Origin: Denitromonas iodatirespirans
GTDB taxonomy: Bacteria; Pseudomonadota; Gammaproteobacteria; Burkholderiales; Rhodocyclaceae
Length of the DNA: 52,991 nt
Assembly: GCF_018524365.1 (NCBI RefSeq)
Contig: NZ_JAEKFT010000031.1
Coordinates: 1-52,991 of the forward strand
Direction: 5' to 3'
Position 1 is the stretch's first letter. Each line of letters opens with the position of its first letter. The notes below the pieces were generated by a model. The model searched no databases, was not told where the DNA came from, and worked only from the letters and a program-made list of their open reading frames with translations. Of the stretch, positions 23,119 through 31,243 are shown in pieces. Both the position numbers and the translations under genes were made by a program.

Positions 23119-23886
23119 TCAGGATTTCTTGACATGCAGGCCGCATTCCTTGGCGGTGGGGTCTTCCCACCACCAGCGGCCGGCGCGGATGTCCTCGCCG
23201 ATGGCGACGGCGCGGGTACAGGGCGCGCAGCCGATGCTGGGGTAGAACTGGTCGTGCAGGGCGTTGTAGGGCACCTCGTGCAGGCGGATGTAGGCCCACA
23301 CGTCGGCCTCCGACCAGGCGGCCAGCGGGTTGAGTTTTTCCAGCCCGTTGCCGGCGTCGAACTCGCGGGTCGGCAGGTTGGTGCGCGTTGCCGCCTGGGC
23401 GGCGCGCAGGCCGGTGATCCAGGCCTTTTTACCGGCCAGCGCACGCTGCAGCGGTTCGACCTTGCGGATATGGCAGCAGCGCTTGCGCAGGTCCATCGAG
23501 TCGTAGAAGGCGTTGATGCCCTCGGTGCGCACATAGTGCTCGACCGCCGCGGTGTCCGGGAAGAAGACCTTGAGCTTGGTGTCGTAGCGCGACTCGACCT
23601 CGCCCATCAGGGTGTAGGTCTCGGCCGGTAGGCGGCCGGTGTCGAGCGAGAAGATCTCGATCGGCAGCTTGTGGCGCAGGATCAGGTCGGTCAGCACCAT
23701 GTCTTCGGCGCCGAAGCTGTTGGCGAAGGTCAGCTGGCCTTCGGTGCCGAACTCGGCGACCGCTGCCTTCAGAAAGGCCAGGGCCTCTTCGGCGCGGGCG
23801 GCGACCTCGGCGCGCAGCGCCTCGGTCAGCTCGGGACGGGTGGCCGGGTTCTCGACCGGGCGGCGCAGGGGGGAGACGGCGCTCAT
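23119..23886 (-). CDS. cysH: Adenosine 5'-phosphosulfate (APS) reductase
   Basis: The 255-residue product reduces APS to sulfite using thioredoxin. It has the nucleotide-binding SFGAEDMVL, the RKRCCHIRKVEPL and GCAPCTR cysteine pairs that bind the [4Fe-4S] cluster of APS-type (not PAPS-type) reductases, and the redox-active Cys in KECGLHVKK near the C-terminus. Its start codon overlaps the DUF934 stop by 4 bases (ATGA). The cluster cysteines agree with the lack of an APS kinase gene here. Confidence 0.95.
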   Translation of the reverse strand: MSAVSPLRRPVENPATRPELTEALRAEVAARAEEALAFLKAAVAEFGTEGQLTFANSFGAEDMVLTDLILRHKLPIEIFSLDTGRLPAETYTLMGEVESRYDTKLKVFFPDTAAVEHYVRTEGINAFYDSMDLRKRCCHIRKVEPLQRALAGKKAWITGLRAAQAATRTNLPTREFDAGNGLEKLNPLAAWSEADVWAYIRLHEVPYNALHDQFYPSIGCAPCTRAVAIGEDIRAGRWWWEDPTAKECGLHVKKS

Positions 23887-24407
23887 GGCAATACCCGTTG
23901 ATGGCGACGGAACAGCGGATCGCGGTGCGCGATCGAGGCCTGGTAGGGCTCGGTGAAGTCAGCCAGGCTGGCCAGCGCCGCCGCGAGCTGGGCGTCGGTG
24001 TATTTGCCGGCGGCCGGCGACAGGGCGTCGAAGCCGCAGCGGAAGTAGGCGTTGAACTGGTCGCGCAGCACGTCGCCCACCGCGCGCAGCTCGCCGGTGT
24101 AGCCGTAGCGGCTGCGCAGCAAGGTGGCGATGGAGTAGCCGCGGCCATCGACGAACTTGGGGAAGTTCACCGCCACCAGTGGCAACGCGGCGAGCTGGTC
24201 GGCGAGTGCGGCCGGGTCGTCGGCGCCGTCGAGCAAAGGCGCCACATCGCCGCGCGCCGCCAGTGCGGGTTGCGCCTGCCACACGGCGAGCGGCACGATC
24301 CACTGGCCGGCGGGCACGGCGACGCCGGCCGGATCGGTGTCGGCCTCGAGCGCCATCACCTGCCAGGCGTCGTCGATGATCTGTTGGTTCTTGATGAGCT
24401 TAGCCAT
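23883..24407 (-). CDS. DUF934 family protein of the sulfite reductase operon
   Basis: The 174-residue product starts at MAKLIKNQQIIDDAWQVM, overlapping the end of cysI by 8 bases. It contains FPKFVDGRGYSIATLLRSRY and FRCGFDALSPAAGKY, typical of DUF934, a family found almost only beside sulfite reductase genes in proteobacteria. The role is unknown; it may assist sulfite reductase assembly or electron supply. Translational coupling with its neighbours on both sides suggests stoichiometric production. Confidence 0.85.
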   Translation of the reverse strand: MAKLIKNQQIIDDAWQVMALEADTDPAGVAVPAGQWIVPLAVWQAQPALAARGDVAPLLDGADDPAALADQLAALPLVAVNFPKFVDGRGYSIATLLRSRYGYTGELRAVGDVLRDQFNAYFRCGFDALSPAAGKYTDAQLAAALASLADFTEPYQASIAHRDPLFRRHQRVLP

Positions 24408-26085
24408 TGGCCACCTTCCTTTGTGCCGGCGTCTTGTCGCCGTACACCGCTTGCTTGAACGGCTCGACCCCGATGCGATGAACGGTGTCGATGAACAGCT
24501 CGTCCTCGTGGCGGTGGGCGATGTAGGTTTCGATGAGGGTCTCGATCACGTCGGGCACGTCGGCCGCCGCGAAGGACGGGCCGATCACTTTGCCGAGGCC
24601 GGCGTCGTTGCCCTGACGGCCACCGATGGTGATCTGGTACCACTCCTCGTTGTTCTTATCCACGCCGAGAATGCCGATGTGGCCCACATGGTGGTGACCA
24701 CAGGCGTTCATGCAGCCGGAGATGTTGAGCTCGATCTCGCCGATATCGTGCAGGTAGTCGAGGTCGTCGAAGCGGCGCTGCACCGATTCGGCGATGGGGA
24801 TCGACTTGGCGTTGGCCAGGTTGCAGAAATCGCCGCCCGGGCAGCAGATGATGTCGGTGAGCAGGCCGATGTTCGGCGTGGCCAGTCCGGCGTCGCGCGC
24901 CGCCTGCCACAGTTCGAAGAGATCGGACTGGCGCACGTCGGCGAGCACCACGTTCTGCTCATGGGTGACGCGCACTTCGCCGAAGCTGAAGCGGTCGGCG
25001 AAGTCGGCCACGGTGTCGAGCTGCACGTCGGTGATGTCACCCGGGGCGATGCCGGTTTTTTTGAGCGACAGCACCACGCTGGCATAGCCCGGCCGCTTGT
25101 GGGCGCGCACATTGCGCTTGGCCCAGGCGGCAAAGGGCTTGTTCTCGGCCAGGGCGGCGCTGTAGCCGGCGTCGGTGGCGGGCAGGTCGGCATAGGCCGG
25201 ATCGACGAAACAGGTGGCGATGCGGTCCACCTCAGCCTGGGTCAGCGTCGCCGGCCCGTCCTTGAGGTGTGCCCACTCGCTCTCGACCTGCTCGCGGAAG
25301 GCCTCGACGCCCAGCGCCTTGACCAGGATCTTGATCCGCGCCTTGTACATGTTGTCGCGACGGCCGAAGCGGTTGTAGACACGCAGGATGGCCTCGCAAT
25401 AGGTGAGCAGGTGCGGCCAGGCCACGAAGGGGCTGATCTCCTGGCCGATGATCGGCGTGCGGCCCAGGCCACCGCCGGCAAACACGCGAAAGCCCAGCTC
25501 GCCGGCATCGTTCTTGACCAGTTCCAGCCCGATGTCGTGGGCGCGGATCACGGCGCGGTCGTCTTTCGCGCCGTTGACCGCGATCTTGAACTTGCGCGGC
25601 AGGAAGGCGAACTCGGGGTGGAAGGTGCTCCACTGGCGCAGGATCTCGCACCACGGGCGCGGGTCGATGGCCTCGTCGGCAGCGACGCCGGCGAAGGGGT
25701 CGGAGGTGACGTTGCGAATGCAGTTGCCGGAGGTCTGGATGGCATGCATCTGCACCGTGGCCAGCTCGCCCAGAATGGTCGGGATGGTCTCCAGTTTCGG
25801 CCAGTTGAACTGCATGTTCTGGCGCGTGCTGAAGTGGCCGTAGCCCTTGTCGTAGGTGCGGGCGATGTGCGCCAGCTTGCGCACCTGATCGGAGCGCAGG
25901 TTGCCATAGGGCACGGCGATGCGCAGCATCGGCGCATGCTTCTGGATGTAGACGCCGTTTTGCAGGCGCAGCGGACGGTACTCGTCTTCGCTCAGTTCGC
26001 CGGCGAGATAGCGCTCGGTCTGGTTGGCGAACTGGATAACCCGTTCATCCACCAGCTTCTGGTCGTAAGCGTCGTAGCGATACAT
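24400..26085 (-). CDS. cysI: Nitrite/sulfite reductase hemoprotein (assimilatory sulfite reductase)
   Basis: The 561-residue product starts at the ATG at 26085 (MYRYDAYDQKLVDERVIQFA). It reduces sulfite to sulfide at a coupled siroheme and [4Fe-4S] centre. The cluster cysteines are in CCPGGDFC and SGCMNACGHHHVG; siroheme-binding residues are in HFSTRQNMQFNW and SGNCIRNVT. No CysJ-type flavoprotein gene is nearby, so electrons may come from ferredoxin or another reductase. It lies 9 bases after the TSUP gene and overlaps DUF934. Confidence 0.9.
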   Translation of the reverse strand: MYRYDAYDQKLVDERVIQFANQTERYLAGELSEDEYRPLRLQNGVYIQKHAPMLRIAVPYGNLRSDQVRKLAHIARTYDKGYGHFSTRQNMQFNWPKLETIPTILGELATVQMHAIQTSGNCIRNVTSDPFAGVAADEAIDPRPWCEILRQWSTFHPEFAFLPRKFKIAVNGAKDDRAVIRAHDIGLELVKNDAGELGFRVFAGGGLGRTPIIGQEISPFVAWPHLLTYCEAILRVYNRFGRRDNMYKARIKILVKALGVEAFREQVESEWAHLKDGPATLTQAEVDRIATCFVDPAYADLPATDAGYSAALAENKPFAAWAKRNVRAHKRPGYASVVLSLKKTGIAPGDITDVQLDTVADFADRFSFGEVRVTHEQNVVLADVRQSDLFELWQAARDAGLATPNIGLLTDIICCPGGDFCNLANAKSIPIAESVQRRFDDLDYLHDIGEIELNISGCMNACGHHHVGHIGILGVDKNNEEWYQITIGGRQGNDAGLGKVIGPSFAAADVPDVIETLIETYIAHRHEDELFIDTVHRIGVEPFKQAVYGDKTPAQRKVANG

Positions 26086-26094
26086 ATTTCTCTC

Positions 26095-26874
26095 TCAGTG
26101 AGTAATCATTTTCGCGCCCACCAGCACCAGGGTGCTGGCCAGGATCGGACGCAGAACGCGGTCGGGGACCCGCGCCGACACATGGCTGCCCAGCCAGATA
26201 CCCGGCAGGGAGCCGACAAGCAGGCTGCCCAGCAGGGCCCAGTCCACCGTGCCCAGGGCCCAGTGCCCCATGCCGGCCACCGCGGTGAGCGGCACCGCGT
26301 GAGCGATGTCGGAACCGACGATGCGCAGGGCGGGCAGCGCAGGATACAGAAAGAACAGGGCGGTGACCCCAAGCGCCCCGGCGCCGACGGAGGAAATCGA
26401 CACCAGCACGCCCAGCACCGCACCGGTCAGGATGGTCAGGTTGCGGGTGCGCACCGGCTTCGGTGTCGTGCCCATCACGCGCGTCGAGAAGGCCTGGATG
26501 CGGGTGCGGAACACGATGGCGATGGCGGTCAGCACCAGGGCCACGCCTAGCGCGAAGGTGATGACATGGGTGGCGCCGTCCATGCCGCCCGGCGCGTAGC
26601 GATGCACCGCCCACAAGGTGACGAGCGCGGCCGGAATGCTGCCACTGGCCAGGCGGCGGGTGATCTGCCAGTCGACCGAGCCTTTCAGGCTGTGCGCCAG
26701 CGTGCCGCCGGCCTTGGTGATGGCGGCGTAGAGCAGGTCGGTCCCGACCGCCACCGAGGGGTGGATGCCGAACATCAAGACCAGCAGCGGCGTCATCAGC
26801 GACCCGCCGCCGACGCCAGTCAGGCCGACGACGGCACCGACGACAAACCCGGCAATCGTGTACGCGAAGTCCAT
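26095..26874 (-). CDS. TauE/SafE (TSUP) family sulfur-compound permease
   Basis: The 259-residue product starts at MDFAYTIAGFVVGAVVGLTG (ATG at 26874). It has about eight membrane segments and two repeated glycine motifs (GLTGVGGGSLMTPLL and SSVGAGALGVTALFFLYP), the hallmark of the TSUP fold. As the first gene of the sulfate reduction operon, next to sulfite reductase, it probably moves sulfite or sulfate across the inner membrane. Direction is not evident from the sequence. It is intact, unlike the TSUP remnant at 205-645. Confidence 0.85.
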   Translation of the reverse strand: MDFAYTIAGFVVGAVVGLTGVGGGSLMTPLLVLMFGIHPSVAVGTDLLYAAITKAGGTLAHSLKGSVDWQITRRLASGSIPAALVTLWAVHRYAPGGMDGATHVITFALGVALVLTAIAIVFRTRIQAFSTRVMGTTPKPVRTRNLTILTGAVLGVLVSISSVGAGALGVTALFFLYPALPALRIVGSDIAHAVPLTAVAGMGHWALGTVDWALLGSLLVGSLPGIWLGSHVSARVPDRVLRPILASTLVLVGAKMITH

Positions 26875-27004
26875 GTCATTCCACCTGTGGATGTTGCATT
26901 GCATCGTAATGGGGGCGAATAGATCACAACAGGGGGGATGAGTTAATCTTTAATAATCAAAAGTTATTTGGACTGCGCCGACCGGCGGATCCGGGAGAGT
27001 GAGG
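26875..27004. promoter_or_regulatory. Divergent control region of cysB and the sulfate operon
   Basis: The 130-base spacer has an AT-rich core (TTTAATAATCAAAAGTTATT near 26950) in otherwise GC-rich DNA. CysB activates sulfate genes and represses its own, binding AT-rich sites just upstream of the -35 region, so this core is a candidate CysB site. No strict consensus can be checked by eye. Confidence 0.4.
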
Positions 27005-27946
27005 ATGAACTTCCAGCAACTGCGCTATATCGTCGAGGTCGATCGCAACGGGCTGAACGTGTCCGACGCGGCCGAAGCCCTGTTCACCTCCCAGCCCGGC
27101 GTGTCCAAGCAGATCCGCGCGCTGGAGGAGGAACTGGGGGTGGCCGTCTTCGTGCGCCACGGCAAGCGCATCGTCGACGTCACCGAGCCGGGCCGCGAGG
27201 TGCTGGCCATTGCCCGCCGGGTGCTGGCCGATGTCGACAATCTGCATCGTGTCGGCGAGGAGTTCCGCAACGAGGGCCAGGGGCGCCTGTCGATCGCCAC
27301 CACCCATACCCAGGCGCGCTACAAGCTGCCCAAGGTGATCGCCGAATTCACCCGGCGCTATCCCAAGGTGCGCCTGGAGCTGCACCAGGGCAGCCCGCGC
27401 CAGGTGTGCGACATGGTGCTGTCGGGCGAGGCCGACCTGGTCATCGCCACCGAGGCCATCGCCGAATACGACGACCTGGTGATGCTGCCCTGCTACCAGT
27501 GGAACCGCTGCGTGGTGGCACCGGTGGATCACCCCATCCTCAAGGCCAAGCCGCTCACGCTCGAAGAGATCGCCCGCTGGCCGATCATCACCTACGACTC
27601 GGCCTTCACCGGCCGTGGCCAGATGAACAAGGCCTTTCTGGGGCGCGGCCTCAAACCCAGCGTGGTGCTCACCGCCATCGACTCGGATGTGATTAAGACC
27701 TATGTGCGCATGGGCTTGGGTATCGGCATCGTCGCCGCGATGGCCTTCGACCCGTCGATGGACAAGGGATTGGGGATGAGCGATGCGGCCCATCTATTCG
27801 AATCGAGCACCACGCGCATCGGCATCCGCCGCAATGTCTGGCTGCGTGGCTACATCTATGCCTTCGTGGAGCTGTTCGCGCCGGCGCTGAACCGGTCCGT
27901 GGTGGACGCTGCACGGGCCGGTGGCGGCACCGATCCCGGCCTGTAA
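27005..27946 (+). CDS. cysB: LysR-family regulator of sulfur assimilation
   Basis: The 313-residue product starts at MNFQQLRYIVEVDRNGLNVS (ATG at 27005). The winged helix-turn-helix includes AAEALFTSQPGVSKQIRALE, characteristic of CysB/Cbl. The effector domain has IATTHTQARYKLPKVIAEF and LHQGSPRQV, typical of CysB, which senses O-acetylserine or N-acetylserine as inducer and sulfide or thiosulfate as anti-inducer. It is divergent from the sulfate operon that it presumably controls. Confidence 0.9.
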   Translation: MNFQQLRYIVEVDRNGLNVSDAAEALFTSQPGVSKQIRALEEELGVAVFVRHGKRIVDVTEPGREVLAIARRVLADVDNLHRVGEEFRNEGQGRLSIATTHTQARYKLPKVIAEFTRRYPKVRLELHQGSPRQVCDMVLSGEADLVIATEAIAEYDDLVMLPCYQWNRCVVAPVDHPILKAKPLTLEEIARWPIITYDSAFTGRGQMNKAFLGRGLKPSVVLTAIDSDVIKTYVRMGLGIGIVAAMAFDPSMDKGLGMSDAAHLFESSTTRIGIRRNVWLRGYIYAFVELFAPALNRSVVDAARAGGGTDPGL

Positions 27947-28031
27947 TGAGAGTCGCATTATTTTACTGCGAGCGGAAAATGATGTCTGATTTGTTGTTTT
28001 AATTCAATGGTTTGCGCTGTTCTTGTGGCCG

Positions 28032-28047
28032 TGGCTCGATTTGTGCT
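28032..28047 (+). promoter_or_regulatory. Sigma-54 promoter of a PEP-CTERM gene
   Basis: TGGCTCGATTTGTGCT fits TGGCACG-N4-TTGCW with two mismatches; the essential GG (28033-28034) and GC (28045-28046) are spaced correctly. Transcription would begin near 28058, only about 20 bases before the start codon. Confidence 0.6.
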
Positions 28048-28077
28048 TTGAACTAGTCAGCAATTTGCGAGGGAGCG

Positions 28078-29241
28078 ATGGCCATGAGAACCGGGATACT
28101 AGCAAGCGCGCTGACGGGCGCCCTGTGGATGACGCAAGCCGCGGTGGCTGCGCCGGTGGGGACCTACGATGCGGTCATCGACAAGACCTCGGCCGCCTGT
28201 CTCACGATTGGCGACGCCATCAGCTGTTCGGCGCCGCTGCTGAACTATCTCGACGGCCTGGCGCCCACGACCACCGTGGCCAATGGCGGCTACGTGTTGC
28301 CCACGCCGCAGGGCGCGCTGGACTCATACATCGTTGTCGGTGCCGGTGGCGGCGCCCAGGACAACAGCGATATCAATCCGGCCCCGCCCTCGGAAGTCGA
28401 GAACGGCTTCAAGACCAACGATGTCACCAACGACGACTTCATGGCCACCGGCAAGTCCGACGGCACCACCGTCACCGCCGGCAACATGAACGATCCGGAC
28501 AACAACGGCTTGGTCGCGGGCGACAACGTGGGCACCTGGGACGTGGGCGTGAACTGGCTGCTCGATGCGCTGACCATCAACGGCCAGCGGCGCGAGTTGA
28601 TGATCGGCTTCGACTACAACCAGCCACAGAACACCACCACCTCGCTCGACTACTGGGCCCTGATCACGGTGCGCGACCTGGATGGTCTGAACACCGACAT
28701 GAATTTCGAGATCCGCTCGCCGACCGGGCAATCGAACATCATGTTCACGACGCCCAAGACCTTCGCCAGCCAGCCCGCCTCCACCGACTTTGCGACGGTC
28801 AACGGTGTGACCTGCCTGGATGACGACAATATTCTGCCGATCCTGCCGATCTCGGGCGGGCAGTGTCCGGCCGGCTATGAGACGGCCATCAACAATGCCC
28901 AGTCGACCAGCAGTACCGAGATCTTCGCCTTCATCCCGGAGCTGAACGAGAACCTGCTCGCCTTCTCCGCAGCCGGCTACGACGTGATCTCCGCGCGCAT
29001 CCTGTTCGGTTGCTTCGGCGGCACGCCGGGGGGCAACTTCCAGCCGGGCATCGGCTACCTGTCCGACGAGGCCAACGGTGGCATGACCACCAACTGCGAA
29101 GGCGGGGGCTTTGGCGATGTGTATCTACTGGCCGGTCAGGTCATGGATGTGACGCAGATGCCGGAGCCGGGGATGCTGATGCTGCTCGGGTTCGGTCTGT
29201 GGGCCGCTGGCTGGAGCCGCCGTCGGGCCGTACGCTGCTGA
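28078..29241 (+). CDS. PEP-CTERM sorting-domain protein (exported, surface or matrix)
   Basis: The 387-residue product starts at the ATG at 28078 (28084 is equally possible) after GGGAGCG. Residues 1 to about 24 form a signal peptide (ending VAA). The mature domain is Asn/Asp/Thr-rich with several cysteines (AACLTIGDAISC, GVTCLDDD, GGQCPAGY, LFGCFGG). The C-terminus has MPEPGMLMLLGFGLWAAGW followed by SRRRAVRC: the PEP motif, a membrane helix and an Arg cluster recognised and cleaved by exosortase. No exosortase gene is in the window. A sigma-54 promoter lies just upstream. The central domain is not recognised. Confidence 0.85.
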   Translation: MAMRTGILASALTGALWMTQAAVAAPVGTYDAVIDKTSAACLTIGDAISCSAPLLNYLDGLAPTTTVANGGYVLPTPQGALDSYIVVGAGGGAQDNSDINPAPPSEVENGFKTNDVTNDDFMATGKSDGTTVTAGNMNDPDNNGLVAGDNVGTWDVGVNWLLDALTINGQRRELMIGFDYNQPQNTTTSLDYWALITVRDLDGLNTDMNFEIRSPTGQSNIMFTTPKTFASQPASTDFATVNGVTCLDDDNILPILPISGGQCPAGYETAINNAQSTSSTEIFAFIPELNENLLAFSAAGYDVISARILFGCFGGTPGGNFQPGIGYLSDEANGGMTTNCEGGGFGDVYLLAGQVMDVTQMPEPGMLMLLGFGLWAAGWSRRRAVRC

Positions 29242-29261
29242 ACGGTTGTGGCGATATCCCG

Positions 29262-29285
29262 AACAGGGGCCTGGCGGCCCCTGTT
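29262..29285. terminator. Terminator between the PEP-CTERM and asparaginase genes
   Basis: AACAGGGGCC (29262-29271) pairs with GGCCCCTGTT (29276-29285) around a 4-base loop. It lies between convergent genes. Confidence 0.75.
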
Positions 29286-29290
29286 TGCAT

Positions 29291-30250
29291 TCAGGGGGTC
29301 AGGCAGGCGATGCCGGTGGCCTGTTCGAGCATCAGGGCGATCCGCGCCTTGACCGGGTTCAGGCGGCCGCTGCCGGGAAGGGCGGCGTCGGCATCGGCGG
29401 CGGGGCTGACGGCGCCGGCCGGCGTGCGTGAGGCGCGCAGCACCCGGACGCCGGCCGCCTGCGCCTGCCGGGCGGCGTCGACCCAGGCGGCGGGCAGGCT
29501 GCCATTGCCCGGCAGGGCCAGGACGACGCCGGCGCAGTGCCGGTCGGCGGCGCCGGCGAGCAGATCCGGATCGCTGCCGGCGGCGACATGCAGGATGTCG
29601 ACCCGCGGCAGATCGTCCAGCGCGGCGAGGGCATCGGCCGGCACCCGGCCGGCGGTGTCGTCGACGGGGGTGGCGACGAAACGCACCGGCAGGGCATGGC
29701 CGAGCGGGCCGACGTCTGGCGCGGTGATGGCGTCGAGGGCGCCGGTGTGCCTCTTGACCACCGTGGCACCGGCAAAGATGGTGTCGTTCATGACCACCAG
29801 CACGCCTTTGCCGTGCGCCGCCGGATCGGCCGCCACGGCCACCGCCTGGTAGAGATTCATCGGCCCGTCCGCCGACAGGGCGGTGGCCGGTCGCATGGCG
29901 GCGGTCAGCACCACCGGCTTGCCGGGTGGCAGGCACAGGTGCAGGAAGAAGGCGGTTTCCTCCAGCGTGTCGGTGCCGTGGGTGATGACCACGCCATCGC
30001 AGTCGGCGCGCGCCAGATGCTGCCGCACGGTGCGCAGCAGCGTCAGCCAGCGGGCCGGCGTCATGTCCTTGCTGTCGATGGCGAAGACGGCCTCGCAACT
30101 GAGCATGGCGAGGGTGTCGAGCCCCGGCACCGCGGCGATCAGCGCGGCCGGGTCGAGCGCGCCTGCGGTGTAGCCGGTGGTGTCGGCGGCGCTGGCGGCC
30201 CGGCCGGCGATGGTGCCGCCGGTGCTGAGCAGGGTCAGTCGGGGCGCCAT
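29291..30250 (-). CDS. L-asparaginase family protein
   Basis: The 319-residue product starts at the ATG at 30250 (MAPRLTLLSTGGTIAGRAAS). The two catalytic Thr regions are present: TGGTIAG near the N-terminus and ITHGTDTLEETAFF; the DGPMNLYQAV region follows. It hydrolyses asparagine to aspartate and ammonia, possibly glutamine too. There is no signal peptide, so it should be cytoplasmic, although the sequence resembles type II enzymes. It lies 5 bases after a glutamate/aspartate-type solute-binding protein gene, which suggests coordinated uptake and degradation of amides or acidic amino acids. Confidence 0.85.
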   Translation of the reverse strand: MAPRLTLLSTGGTIAGRAASAADTTGYTAGALDPAALIAAVPGLDTLAMLSCEAVFAIDSKDMTPARWLTLLRTVRQHLARADCDGVVITHGTDTLEETAFFLHLCLPPGKPVVLTAAMRPATALSADGPMNLYQAVAVAADPAAHGKGVLVVMNDTIFAGATVVKRHTGALDAITAPDVGPLGHALPVRFVATPVDDTAGRVPADALAALDDLPRVDILHVAAGSDPDLLAGAADRHCAGVVLALPGNGSLPAAWVDAARQAQAAGVRVLRASRTPAGAVSPAADADAALPGSGRLNPVKARIALMLEQATGIACLTP

Positions 30251-30255
30251 GGCGG

Positions 30256-31152
30256 TCACTGGAAGGGCTTGTCGTTGGGCTCTTGGAACAGCGCACGCAT
30301 GCTGTCGGAGAGCGGGAAGTTGAGGTTCAGCTGCTTGGGGGGGATCGGCTGCATGAACCAGCGCCGGTAGATGCGCTCGGCCTCGCCGGAGGTCATCAGC
30401 CGGGTGAGGGTGTCGTCGACCAGTTGCTTCATCGCCGGATCGTCCTTGCGCATCATGCAGCCGTAGGCTTCGAAGGAGCGCGGCGTGCCGGTGACGATCC
30501 AGTCGTCCGGCTGCGATGCCTTGGCCCGTTCGCCGTAGAGCAGGGCGTCGTCGAGCATGAAGGCGTCGGCCCGGCCGGTGGCCAGGGTGAGAAAGCTCTC
30601 GCCATGGTCGCGCGCGGTGATCAGGGTCAGGTCGATCCGGCGATCTTCCTTCATCTGCCGCAGCAGGCGTTCGGAGGTGGTGGCGGCGGTGGTGATGACG
30701 CGCTTGCCGCCCAGGTCGTTGAAATCGGCAATCCCCGAATCGCGTCGGGTGAGCAGGCGGGTGCCGATGATGAAAATGGTGTTGGAGAAGCTCACCAGCC
30801 GGGCGCGGGTGGTGTTGTGGGTGGTCGAGCCGCATTCGAAATCGATCTCGCCCTTGGTGATCAGCCGGAAACGGTTGCCCGAGGTGATCGGCACCAGCTC
30901 CACCGGCAGGTCGGACTGGCCCAGGCGCTGGCGGATGGCCTCGACGATCTTCATCGCCAGATCGTGCGAGTAACCGACCACCTGGCCGTTCTCGTCGAGA
31001 TAGGAAAAGGGGACCGAGGAGAGCCGGTGGCCGAGGCGGATGGCGCCGTGTTCGCGGATCGCCGTGAGGGTGCTGCTGGCCTCGGGTGCGGCAGATACGC
31101 CCGAGGCGAGGGCGACGAGGATGGCGAGGAGGATCAGGCCTTGTCGGATCAC
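30256..31152 (-). CDS. Amino-acid ABC transporter substrate-binding protein (GltI-like)
   Basis: The 298-residue product starts with the GTG at 31152, giving the signal peptide MIRQGLILLAILVALASGVS. The periplasmic binding fold includes HGAIRLGHRLSSVPFSYLDE, DLAMKIVEAIRQRL, GEIDFECGSTTHN and DFNDLGGKRVITT, all typical of glutamate/aspartate-binding proteins. No permease or ATPase genes are adjacent, so it must work with a transporter encoded elsewhere or have another periplasmic role. It is co-transcribed with the asparaginase gene. Confidence 0.8.
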   Translation of the reverse strand: MIRQGLILLAILVALASGVSAAPEASSTLTAIREHGAIRLGHRLSSVPFSYLDENGQVVGYSHDLAMKIVEAIRQRLGQSDLPVELVPITSGNRFRLITKGEIDFECGSTTHNTTRARLVSFSNTIFIIGTRLLTRRDSGIADFNDLGGKRVITTAATTSERLLRQMKEDRRIDLTLITARDHGESFLTLATGRADAFMLDDALLYGERAKASQPDDWIVTGTPRSFEAYGCMMRKDDPAMKQLVDDTLTRLMTSGEAERIYRRWFMQPIPPKQLNLNFPLSDSMRALFQEPNDKPFQ

Positions 31153-31243
31153 GGAGCGCTCTTGCTGGCGGGCAAAGACGGTATTGTGCCTTGAGTCGCT
31201 CGCGCTGACGACCGCGTCAGTGGGCTGTTGGGGCGCGCAAATG

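Noticed and set aside
26875-27004. A riboswitch or attenuator upstream of the sulfate operon
   Set aside because: The spacer is short and AT-rich with no conserved aptamer-like stems or terminator hairpin; CysB control explains it better.
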